From Populus alba (Eukaryota > Streptophyta > Magnoliopsida > Malpighiales > Salicaceae), in assembly GCF_005239225.2 (NCBI RefSeq), contig NC_133287.1, positions 6,677,493-6,741,492 on the forward strand: a stretch of 64,000 nt of DNA. The letters run 5' to 3'. Below the pieces are notes generated by a model. It saw only the letters and a program-made list of their open reading frames with translations, ran no database searches and had not been told where the DNA came from. Shown piece by piece: positions 1 through 10,418 of this stretch. A program made the translations under genes and the position numbers. How positions within the stretch are numbered: the stretch's first letter is position 1; every line of letters begins with the position of its first letter.

Positions 1-1270
1 ATTTTTTATAATGATGCCTTCATGTGGATATTATTATTATTTTTACCTAAAGGTAAAACTCATTATTGTACGGGGTAAATTGCACATGATAAAATCACTA
101 TTTTACTCTTCAAAAATCAAAGGATTGAACACACTTGGGCTATAATAATATTTTCATAATTTATTTTATGATATAATTACTACCATGTCCTTGAATAAAA
201 AAACATAGCTTATAAATGAGGGGGTTTTTTTTGTTTTTTTTATTTTTTGTCCAATTTAATTATCAAATAGCCTTTGATAAAATTAATGGATTTTTACTTC
301 ATTTGTCGGCTTATTCAATTTTGATTTTTTTTTTTTAATTGTTTTTTTTCTTTATTTTTATTTTTTTTATTAAACCCTAATTATTTTTTTATTAGTTTAA
401 CAGATTTGGTTTTAATTACCTTTTTTTTTTAATTTTTTGATGATTAAGAATTTTATATATATATATATATTAAATTATCTGATTAACTCAAGTTAATTTA
501 GATTTATTTTTAAATATTATTTTATATTAAAAAAAATTAATCCATTCGCTGTGTAGCACGGCAACAAAACTCTAGTAGACTCTACTTCTGTGAGTTATAG
601 CCCTTGCTCGCCGTCTTATCATGTTCCTCCACCTGTCGGAAAGGCCTTGCGCCAGTTCATAGTCTATCTTGCCCAGATATTTTATAGAGATGGAATTTTT
701 TTCTCTTGTGAAAACAAATTAATCCATTAACTTAACTTCTTAGGGTGCTGATTTCAGGCTTGTTACGATTCGGTCCAAACCGTGGTTTAACAAAAACCGG
801 ATTTCTTGGTTTCATGCCAGCTTCTTTGCTAAATCCAGTGACGATCATGACTATCCAATTTTATTTTATTTTTATCTGAAGTGAAGAATGCTGATGAAGT
901 TGATGTATGAGTATCAACGTATGTTGTATTTTGGTAATTTCACCATGCTCAAAATAAAAAAGAAAAAACCAAAAAAGCCCTTCTCCCAAAGCAAAAGATA
1001 TTCAAACTCCTCACCAATTCTACAATACCAATTACATTCCATGTAAAAATCCAAAAATACCCGTAAAGCTAGCCTTCATGTCTTTCTCTTCCAAGGACAA
1101 TTTAGTAAATACATTGGACGAATCCACAGTAAATTGTGGGAGAAGCTACAGTAAAATGAGGAGCTATTCTATTATTTTGTTGATCGGAAAGAGCTGGAGT
1201 TCAACACCGTAATGGTGTGTTATTGTGATAGGAATATCAGCCTTTCCATATCTTGGACATCCTCAAGTTT
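1..1270. other. AT-rich intergenic DNA
   Basis: This stretch is AT-rich with many T and A homopolymers and a short TA run near 460-470. No reading frame longer than about 70 codons looks like protein, and no gene could be supported. Confidence 0.6.
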
Positions 1271-1274
1271 GTCT

Positions 1275-2397
1275 CTGTTTGTTTGCAGGAAAGTGGTTTT
1301 TTTTTGGAAAGTAAATTCCGGGGAAAGTGAATTCCGGGAAAGTATTTTTCGATGTTTGACAGTGTCATGGAAAATGAACTGGAAAACACTTTCCAGTGTT
1401 TGGTTGTGTTATGGAAAATGAACTGGAAAATAATTTATTAATGAATTAATTTTTTTTTTTCAAGTTTATCTAATATATATAAAATATTTAATCACTTACA
1501 ATAAAAAAAATGAAATAAAAAATTATTTATAATGATGAATTTTTTTTATTATATCCTATATTCATACATAGCTTATTAAAATAATGAGGAACAAATCTTA
1601 CAAATTAAAAAGTTGAATGAGAATGAAATTGAAAAAAAATATATAATTTTATAAATTATCTTAAATAAAAATAAATAATAATCAAAATAATAGAGATCAA
1701 ATCTAAAAAATTTTAAAAAAAATGAAAGATGAAGAAATTAAAATAATAATAATCAACATTTCATAAATTATTTCAAATAAAATAAGTAACAATCAAAAGA
1801 ATGAGGACCAAATTTGATAGATAATTTTTTTAATAAAAATATGATAAGGAAAAAGCAAATAACAATTATAAAAATAAGGACCAAAGTTAATATAAAAATA
1901 AAATTTTAAGAGATGAAATTGAAAAATAAATATTCAAAACAAAATATATATACCAATCAAAAGTTTGAGGATTAAATTTAATATAATCAGCAAATAATGA
2001 CATTTCTAAATTTTTCACAACTTCCGGAAAGTGTTTTCCCCCCAAATTTTTCAGGAAAACACTTTCCTGAAAACCAAACCAAATTTTCCTTTTACTGGAA
2101 AGTGTTTTCCATTGACCAATTTTCCTACTGGCAAACAAACACAAGAAAGTTTGGAAAGTGATTTCCTGGAAACCACTTTCCGGAAAACAAACACAGCTAA
2201 AGGGAAAACACTTTCCTGAAAACTAAGTCAAATTTTTCTTTGACTGAAATTGACCGGAAAGTGTTTTCCGTTGACTAGAAAGTGTTTTTCGTTGACCGGA
2301 AAATGTTTTCCGTTGACCAACTTTTCTAATGACAAACAAACACAGGAAAGTTTGAAAAATGGTTTCCCGGAAACTACTTTCCGGGAAACAAACATGG
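1275..2397. mobile_element. Non-autonomous inverted-repeat element rich in GGAAAGTGTTTTCC
   Basis: The left end reads CTGTTTGTTTGCAGGAAAG, and the right end carries its imperfect inverse twice, ending near 2196 and again near 2397 (CTTTCCGGAAAACAAACACAG and a variant). The inner flanks are packed with the near-palindrome GGAAAGTGTTTTCC in both orientations, while the centre (1440-2010) is AT-rich and non-coding. This layout of terminal inverted repeats, subterminal motif repeats and no transposase fits a MITE-like derivative of a DNA transposon. I could not identify a clean target-site duplication, so the superfamily is left open. The doubled right end suggests a local duplication or a second overlapping copy. 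Confidence 0.55.
2250..2318 (+). repeat. Tandem TTGAC (W-box core) repeat, 21-bp period
   Basis: TTGAC occurs at 2250, 2271, 2292 and 2313, exactly 21 bp apart, within the repeat unit TTGACCGGAAAGTGTTTTCCG. TTGAC(C/T) is the core of the W-box bound by WRKY factors. The array is part of the right subterminal region of the surrounding element. Regulatory activity is only a possibility. Confidence 0.6.
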
Positions 2398-2509
2398 CTA
2401 GCATCTCTATCAAATATTTTATGCAACAAACGCTTCCTTAATATTTTGAAGCTTCCTAGGTCCTGTCTTTTCACTCATTTGCCACTCTGATCATCTTAAG
2501 GCGTATTCA

Positions 2510-2895
2510 ATAACGTAGTAACAATTATTTTTTAAATAATTTTTCATGCTGAAATACATACTAATAATTTTTTTTTTATTTTTTTAAAATTATTTTTAAT
2601 ATCAGCACATCAAAACGATCCAAAATATACAAACCGAATTAAATTTTAGTAAAAAAAAATTGAATTTTATGGGAACGCGGTTTGCACTGTGTTCCCAAAA
2701 GTGAGTGTGGTTGCGGTTGCTTTTCAAATAGCTTGTCGTGTCAAAATACATACCAATAATTTTTTTATTTTTTAAAAATTATTTTTGACATCATCACATC
2801 AAAATCATTTGAAAACATTAAAAATATATTAATTTGAAGTTAATAAAAAAATTTAAATTTTTTTAAAAATATTTTTGAAACACAGATACAAACAG
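2510..2895 (+). repeat. Two copies of a dispersed AT-rich repeat
   Basis: Both copies share a TTTTTAAAATTATTTTTRAY block followed by ATCAGCACATCAAAA (2553-2640 and 2740-2830). Between them lies the GC-containing tag GGGAACGCGG (near 2671). The same core recurs at 3640, 6200, 32865, 37515, 45020 and 45598. This looks like a short high-copy non-autonomous element family; no coding capacity is present. Confidence 0.6.
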
Positions 2896-2979
2896 GCGAT
2901 AAATATCTTACATTTGAATTCATATTTTTTTTCAACGGTGAATTCTATCACCTTATGCATACATCATATTATACATGGG

Positions 2980-3475
2980 CTAGAGATGTACAATGATATA
3001 TGCTGAATTTGAATACCTGCTGCTTGAGTTTATTTTGAAGCTATCACAAATTTGCAAGTGGTGTTATGTGTGGACACAAATGGCAGCAGCTTGCCACGTC
3101 CAACATATGGCTGCATGGTGAAGGTCAAAATGACAACAAATTAGGTGACCTAAATGCTGAAAACGGTGGCAAGAAGTGGCTGCCTGCCATTATTGACTGA
3201 ATTAATAGGGAGGTTTGCTCTTCCATTTCAGCTATAAATAGAGGGGGTTATGAGAGCCGATAGACACCAAAAAGAGTATGAGTGCTGTGAGTGTGAGAGG
3301 AGTTTGAGTTGAATAGAGAGGTTTTTCTCCTCCTCATTACAATGTGTGTTTTCACTTTTGGTTAATTATAAACAACAATTTCATTGATGTCGACAAATCG
3401 CTGAACCATGTTAGATCTTAAGTGTTGTGTTGTGTCTGGAAAACATTAATGAAAGATCCTAACATGTAATGGTTT
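2980..3475 (+). other. Promoter-like segment, possibly a solo LTR
   Basis: A strong TATA box (CTATAAATA at 3232-3240) is followed by a transcribed-looking leader but by no reading frame. Base composition is more balanced than in the flanks. A TATA-bearing block of about 400-500 bp without an adjacent coding region is typical of a solo LTR, but neither ends nor a primer-binding site could be identified. It could instead be the promoter of a non-coding RNA. Confidence 0.3.
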
Positions 3476-3639
3476 TAAATTTAAGGATGTTTGATTTCTT
3501 ATGGTGATGAAAGGATAACTAATCCCAACAAATATAATATCAATTGTACTCTGAGACCTCCAGATCTTACAATACATAGAATTAGCATATCATGACAATA
3601 AAAATACTAGTTTTTCTTATTCATATTCATCACATGTTG

Positions 3640-3845
3640 TTTTTTTAAAACGTATTTGAAAGTATTATTGCGATTATATTTTAAAATATTTTTCATTCAG
3701 AAATTTATTAAAATAATATTTTTTTTATTTTTAAAAAAATTATTTTTGATATCAGTATATTAAAATAATCTAAAAACATCAAAAAAATATTAATTTGAAG
3801 AAAAAAAATAAAATATTTTTAAAATGAAAAAACAAACAATACCTT
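3640..3845 (+). repeat. Copy of the dispersed AT-rich repeat
   Basis: Contains TTATTTTTGATATCAGTATA and the flanking AATATTAATTTGAAG block seen in the other copies. It is diverged and non-coding. Confidence 0.5.
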
Positions 3846-4926
3846 AATTAATTTAACACGAATTTAACTATAAATTTTCTGCTTTTTTAGAAGAGTTAAT
3901 TTATGACACTATATGTTACTTGCAACTTTTAGTTTGGATTAACACATTAATTAGATCATGCATGCTAATATAAGAATTTTCCTTTTTGAACCTTTCAAAC
4001 TCAAATGTGTTTTGTTCAATTTGTAAGGAAGCCATTCTTTTGACAATATTGAGTTCCATGATCAAGCTTTTTGATCTATTTGTAGTCCCGATCAAATCTT
4101 TCATAGCATATTTGAAAACCCTCATATTTATAAAATTATTTTGAGGGACTTGAATTGAATTTCAAATAGTAAAAAAAATAAAAGAAATTCTATACAAAAT
4201 TAAATAAGAGGTAAACCTTTTTAATTTATAATTTTAAAGATTAAAAATTTAATATTAAAATTTATTTTCTAAAATACCCATATATCTAACTTTTTTATAA
4301 ACCTTTGAAAAAATAAAATGAAGATAATAAAAATAATATAGATAATAAATTTAATTCAATTGCCTTTTTTTTCTTCTTCTAAACAACGTATCATGTAAAT
4401 AGCGCATTTGTGTTTTAATAGCATAAAAAAAGCTCTCCATTTCTTGTTTCGTTCTATTTGTAGAAAATGCATTTAAAAAAAAATTAAAAGGAAAGAGTTG
4501 CCCAGAAATGCATAATAGAACAAATAGACAGAAGAACAAATATGCTCCCCAACTAGTAATCATTTATCAATTAAGTCCGCAAACAAAATATTCTTTTCCA
4601 TTCAGTCCCATTTTTGTCCCCAAAATTTAGTCTGAGGATGAGTGATTGGGCAACTACTACTAATTAGATACAAACTCAATTGAAATTTTTTCTTGTTAGG
4701 GATTGAACTCTGTCAGAAGAAATAGTTTGGGGGTATACAAAACAAATGTTGGCATGATTTTTTTTTTTTTTGTGTGTCAAAACTGAGCAAAGATAATGGG
4801 AAATTGGAACATAGCCGAAGCTAGATTGCCCACGCCTGTACCCCAGTAATATATGATGGAAACACAATGATCTTTGAGTTCTCTGGGTTTTGCTTATACT
4901 TGCTGCGGCTGTGCTTCACCATCATC
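3846..4926. other. Intergenic, no gene supported
   Basis: AT-rich DNA with short chance frames on the minus strand (3916-4125, 4351-4563) that have no recognisable domain. The right end is presumably the 3' untranslated region of the minus-strand gene that stops at 4927. Confidence 0.45.
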
Positions 4927-5454
4927 CTAGGGATCAGCCTCGTCGTCCGAGGGATCAGCCGCGTCGTCCGAGGGATCAGACGCTTCATCCGAGGGATCAG
5001 CAGCATCATTAGGCTTTATGTCTTCTTCACTCACCTTGTCAAATTCATAGTAATCGGAGATGAAAGCTGGAAAGATGAAATTGGCTATCCCATACGCTAG
5101 CAGAAGCACAGCACTGTCATACGTACGTACAAGATAATTAACAGGAGTGAGGGTACCATATAAAACATAACTTAATTTCTTGAATCAATCTTGCAATGTG
5201 TGCGCATATATAACTAACCCTGTTTGTAGGAGAACTGATACATCGCGAGGTCTAGGTTCAGAAGCGACTCCAAGAATGAGGGATTCAGCAATGGCCCTTG
5301 TTCTTGCTGTCATTTTTTGGTTATGCTTAGCAATTCTAGCAGGCTCTTTGCTAGAAGACCAAAGTAGTCTCTGTGCCTTCCATTGAGGTTTCTGTATGGA
5401 GCTTGAAAGTAAGGGAAGGAGTGGTGAAGAGCGAAATGGAATGCTGCAGTTCAT
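4927..5454 (-). CDS. Predicted plastid-targeted single-pass membrane protein with acidic repeat tail
   Basis: A two-exon gene: exon 1 is 5219-5454 and exon 2 is 4927-5113. The donor CAGG|GTTAGT and acceptor GACAG|TGCTG are phase-compatible (exon 1 leaves two bases), giving 140 aa. The N-terminus is rich in Ser, Arg and Lys with few acidic residues, as in a chloroplast transit peptide. Around residues 78-100 lies one hydrophobic segment (AVLLLAYGIANFIFPAFI). The C-terminus is acidic with a DPSDD-type repeat, four imperfect copies. I do not recognise the family. An in-frame upstream ATG at 5568 would add 38 residues; I chose the downstream start because it gives a better transit peptide. The split coding potential across a canonical intron argues for a real gene; function is unknown. 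Confidence 0.7.
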
Positions 5455-5569
5455 GGTGATAAATTCGGTGTCCAAATTTGTGCAGGAGAATGCTCTTCGC
5501 TTCAGTGTCTGAGCAACCTTATCTCGAGAGAAAACAATTCGGTCCCTGGTCTCGTGTCCATTTGTCATG

Positions 5570-7439
5570 GTTCTAAATTTTGCAAGGAAATCTTATCTCG
5601 TGTACATTAGTCGTGGCCCTAAATTTTCTAGGCAATCTCTCTATTCAATATATATATATATATGGAGATAAATTGAGTTTGAAATTTGAAAATGATCTGG
5701 ATCCTTTTTAATACACGAAAAATTCGGTCCCTGAACTTTATTTTTTTCTAATAATTCTAATATTCATTTGGAACTAAGTTTTCTCTTCAATTTTTTTATA
5801 TTTTTAATTATTTACAAGATAAATTTTCTAAGACAGATAAAACTCAAAACACTTGAGGAGGGAGGAGACCTTTTCCTTTTTCATCGTAAAGATCAAAAGA
5901 TGCAGAAATACATATAGTTTTAGAAAATTCTTATTTTAATGGTCAGATAAATTTTCAAAGAGGAAGAACAACAAAGTTTAGACCACAAATTCTAAGACAG
6001 ATACCCCACACTTGCACTCCAAGCACAAATTAATTATTTGAAATAAATAATGTTGTCACTTGGAATTTAGAAAGCATGCAAGCACCACTTATTTTAAAAA
6101 AAAGAAGAAGAAGAAGAAGCAATCATATAATATTTCAATATTATAAATTATGATTTCCATTTGTGCCATGAATTCGCAAAATGGAGAAAAGATGAGGGGA
6201 GAGTGTGTGGGAACGCGATGCAAACCATGTTCCACCAAAATTTAATTTTTTTTTTGCATGTTTTGGATTGTTTTGATGTGCTAATTTTAAAAATAAAAAA
6301 AATATCATTTTAATGTATTTTAATATGAAAAATACTTTAAAATACAACCGTAATTATACTCTCAGTACAATCTTTAAACTTTTCTTTCAATAACTCAGCA
6401 TAAGTTATGTTGATGACCACCATATAATATTTTAATATTATAAATAGGTTTTAGAAGAATAGAGTTGAGCATATATACTCCAATTCTTAAAAGGATTTCT
6501 CCATTTATATAATTATACAATATCATATTAATTTGTATAAAAGTATTCTAATCTTAAATCATTTGAATCATGTTATTAGGATTAAGATTCTTGTATTTTC
6601 ATTTGAGTTTGAAAATGATTGTTTATGATATATTGTTTGCAAGATTGAAATAACTTATTTTGGGATTATTTAAAGTTGTGAAGTTATGATAATGAAACAT
6701 GACATAAAAAAATTCAATCTTAGCATTTAATATTTTAAATATCAAAATAAAATAAAAACATAGAGATAGCAATCATTTTAGAAGTATCATATTAAGAAGA
6801 GGAGGGAAATAACTTTAATATATGGAGACTAATTTATTTATTTTTAAATGGATCTAAGACAGGAATTAATATAATATTATCAATTACTTCTTAATCATCA
6901 TAAAATTTATGATTTAAATATATTTTAAAATCAATATGTTATAATTTTTTTTGTTATAAATTATCTCAACATTGTTTATAAATATAACTAGATTGGTGTC
7001 TAGCATTTTATCGCGAACCGATCTAATTTTTTTAATATACAAAAATATCTAGATCATGATAATATTCTAAAAAAAAAAAATTAAGACTTGAATCAAATTT
7101 AATTAACTAGATTTGATTTAATAATATTATAAAAGTAGACAACAACATAAAATAATTTTTTCAATTTAATAATTTTACTATATTTTAAAAATATAAAAAT
7201 AACAATTTGTTGCGGTCATTCTAATAATAATTAATGAAATTTGCAAAAATATATTATCCGAACAGCCACGTCATTGATGTTGGTAAATTTATCACTACAT
7301 CCCAATCCACGTGTTATGAATAAGTGTATCCATAACCCATTTTAGTTTTTTAAATAAAAAAATGGTATAATAATCTTTACAAATTCCAGGTACGAAAAGC
7401 ATTCTTGCCTTTTTTTATGCTCCTCTCATTTTTTTTTTC
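5570..7439. other. Intergenic, AT-rich
   Basis: Contains a TA-rich tract near 5650-5662, just upstream of the minus-strand gene and possibly its promoter, plus the dispersed repeat at 6200-6350. No protein-coding frame was found. The right part (7260-7440) leads into the promoter of the DUF789 gene. Confidence 0.5.
6200..6350 (-). repeat. Copy of the dispersed AT-rich repeat, minus orientation
   Basis: Carries the GGGAACGCG tag (6209-6217) followed by GGATTGTTTTGATGTGCTAA, the inverse of the ATCAGCACATCAAAA core in other copies. Diverged and non-coding. Confidence 0.5.
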
Positions 7440-10418
7440 ACAGGCAATTTTAAATTCAAGGAAGCAAACAACAAAAGAAAAAGAGCCGTTGAAAGCAAGA
7501 GAGAAGAGAGAGAAGTGGCAGCAGTAGCAGCAAGCAACTTTGTCTGGTTTGTTTTCCGTCTTTAATTCCTTTTTTTAGATTGGATTTTTTTAGAGATTAA
7601 TGAATGCATGTAATAATCAATATGTGGAAAGATATTAATTCATTAGAGCATGGATTAGTGGGTCTGCTTTGTTTTTAGACATGAAGGTCTAAAAATGGTA
7701 AATTTCCTCGACAAGTATAGCTGGTATGGCCTGGATTGTGGTGGTTGCTTGCTTACTTCATCTTCATTGTTTTTTATATCTCACTGCTATATTTGGAGAA
7801 CATCCTTTTGTTTCTTTTTCACTTTTAGACAGATTTTTTTGGGGACTCTTTTAGTCAAATTTGGTATCAAGCCTTCAATTCTCAGATACTCTCTCTGTTT
7901 TTTTTTTTTTTTTTTTTTACATCTTTCTTGGTGGGGTTTCTTTAAATTTGCTCATTGGCTTTGTTTTGATTGAATTGGGTTTCAAAACCTTTTTTTTTCT
8001 GGTGAGTTTTAATCTTCTTTACTGTCTTTTCAATTCCTTCTTGTTATTCAAAGGTTTCTTTGTTCTTCTAGGTGGTTTTGATGTTCATGATCTTTTTTTG
8101 TTTTGTGTAAGATGATCATATGTAATTTTTGTTTTAAGACAAGAAAAATGATGTTTGGTCGTTAACAGAATTATTGAATAGTTTGTGAGGTCTTTTGGTC
8201 TCATAATTAATTTTTAATTTGTTTGGATTGGAACTCAATAAAAATTTATTGTTTAAGGTAGATTGAAATGAATGGATTTGGACAATATAAACGGTATATC
8301 TTATGTTGTTGGTTTTAAGACAAGAAAAATTAGGTTTGGTAGTTAAAAGAATTATTGTCTTGTTTGTGAAGTTTTTTGGTCTCATAATTAATTTTCAATT
8401 TGTTTGGATTGGAACTCAATAAACACATACAAGCTCTTTATTTTTTTTCGGGATTCTCTTGTATTTTCCTTTATGGAGCTAGATTGAGACAAATGGAGTT
8501 GGACGATATAAATGGTGTATCTTATGTTGATTTCGTCACAAGGGGCTCTTTCTTTTGTTATCAATGCGAAGAAATCATTGTATGGGCACAGTTTTAAATA
8601 GTTTTGGATAAGCTTAATGTTGTGTTCGATCATTAATATTGTCGTATTTCTGTTGTTTCTAAGAATTGACTGCTTTCTAGTACAATGAGTTATTTGGTTG
8701 CTGTTTCTGTGGAGAAATTTTCTTATGTTGGTGTTTGCAATTGATTAACTTGATATGTATACAATATCTTGTTTATTGTCATGAACATACTATTTGTTTT
8801 ATACAACCAAATTAGCTCGTGCAGTCCCTACTTGTCGTATATCATTGAATCGTTTCTTTTCTTTTTGTTTGTCATATGTAATTGATTAACTTCTTAATTT
8901 TAGGTTTTGCGGTGATAATTTTTTGGCATGTTTGGTAGGTGAACTTTTACCCTTGGATATTTGTTGGCAAGTTACAATCATTAGATTCTGCTCCTAGTTA
9001 ATGCATTCTTGGATATCGTGCAATCTTCTAGTTATTGCATTCTCAAAGCATGGTTGAGAGTTAGTAAATCTGAATTGAGTTACATAATTAATAAGGAACC
9101 TCTGAGGGGATTTCAATCAGGATAATGCTGCATAGTTCCGTTTTTTTGCATGGTTCTGAGTTAGAAAATGCTGCAAGGCCTCTCATGTAGACTTTTAAGT
9201 AATAATTTGACCTGTGTGCCTTTTCTGTTGTTGAAACTGTATTGAGATACTTATTTCATGCTTATTGAGGAATTGATCCCTCTTTTATTCTATAACTTGG
9301 ACAGGCACATCAAAAGATTCTGAGCTTCAAAGAACCCACAGTAGCAATCAGAGGTTGCAGTCAGAGGAGAGGTTTACTCATCGAGGCCATTTACAGAAGA
9401 AAATAATCAGAACTACTTCCCCCAGGACATGTATTTTCATTTCACCATTTGCATTTAACATATGCTTCTTTCTCTTAGAACTTTCATAAATTTTATGTCT
9501 TTCTTTTTATGCGTGGCTACTTTCAGATCTGTAAAGTGTCTTCTGTTGATTGGAGGAGCACTCATCAAAGGTAATGGTTTTGGTTGTTACATGCATGTTG
9601 CTTGTCTGACAATTGCATGGTAAAAACTGATTAACTACTATATTCAATTTTTTTTGATTTGTTTATAACAGCTCATTTGTTACTCACTTCTGGTTTTTCT
9701 TCTTTGTACCTCACCATATACCACTGATGGCTATTTTACAACTCATTATTTGGACATTGTGGTTAGAGTTTATGATGCTTGCTGTTTTGATACATCAATT
9801 GAGTTATACTGTTGCTTTTATTTGTTAAAGAGATGCTCTCTGCCAGTATGGTGCCATATAATTTGTTCTAGAGCCAATAACTTTCCCTATGCCTATTGCT
9901 CATTTTAGATTTCTGATAACTCAGGTAAAACAAAGAGACAAAAACAGTCTTGCGGACAAGTGGTGCCAACTTCCTTTCCATCAAGAGGGCAATAGGTTCT
10001 TCAAGTTTGCGAGTAGCTTAAAGGTAGACATACCTCAATTCTGACTCCTTAGCCTAGATTTCGAGTTAGATTCCTAGGATATATAAATAATAACTAGAAA
10101 ATTTGTTGCCAGTTCTGACAATTCTTTTTTCCCTTAAATGGTTAATTTACATTAATCGTGGAAGGTTTTGTCGGATCAAATTGCTCATTTTTCTTTGATT
10201 GCTTGTATCACTTGGGTCTTGGGTTTTCTATCTTGTTCTAATTTGGCATAGGCTTCTAGTGCAATTATAATTTGACTCTGGTTTATGTCTATTTATTTAC
10301 TGTAGGTGCAATCTTGACATTGCTTACGCTCAAATCAGATGAATAGTGGAGGATTGTTGCACTGCTAGTGAGACATTATGATCAACACAATTGGTTTGGA
10401 TCTGTAATTCAGGTGAAT
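7440..10418 (+). other. Probable 5' untranslated exons and introns of the DUF789 gene
   Basis: Exon-like blocks with GT-AG borders can be read at about 7440-7546 (purine-rich leader, donor TCTG|GTTTGT), 9305-9430, 9527-9570, 9925-10023 and 10306 onward. The first intron is long (about 1.75 kb) and T-rich, as is common for plant leader introns. The block at 9925-10023 is open in one frame but reaches a stop soon after joining the next exon. I therefore treat these blocks as untranslated, although an alternative upstream start is not excluded. Confidence 0.5.
8131..8420 (+). repeat. Tandem duplication, about 181-bp period, in a leader intron
   Basis: GTTTTAAGACAAGAAAAAT begins at 8131 and again at 8312. 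The downstream sequence then matches for about 110 bp (TTGTTTGGATTGGAACTCAA in both copies). The second copy has a further insertion before the ACGATATAAATGGT block. Non-coding. Confidence 0.75.

Noticed and set aside
2020..2400. Regularly spaced repeats that superficially resemble a CRISPR array
   Set aside because: Plant nuclear context, palindromic transposon motifs, no unique spacers of equal length and no cas genes.
3916..4563. Two minus-strand frames of about 70 codons
   Set aside because: No domain, AT-rich context, no partner exons.
7695..8115. Hydrophobic frames of 84-92 codons
   Set aside because: T-rich leader-intron sequence between clear untranslated exons of the DUF789 gene.
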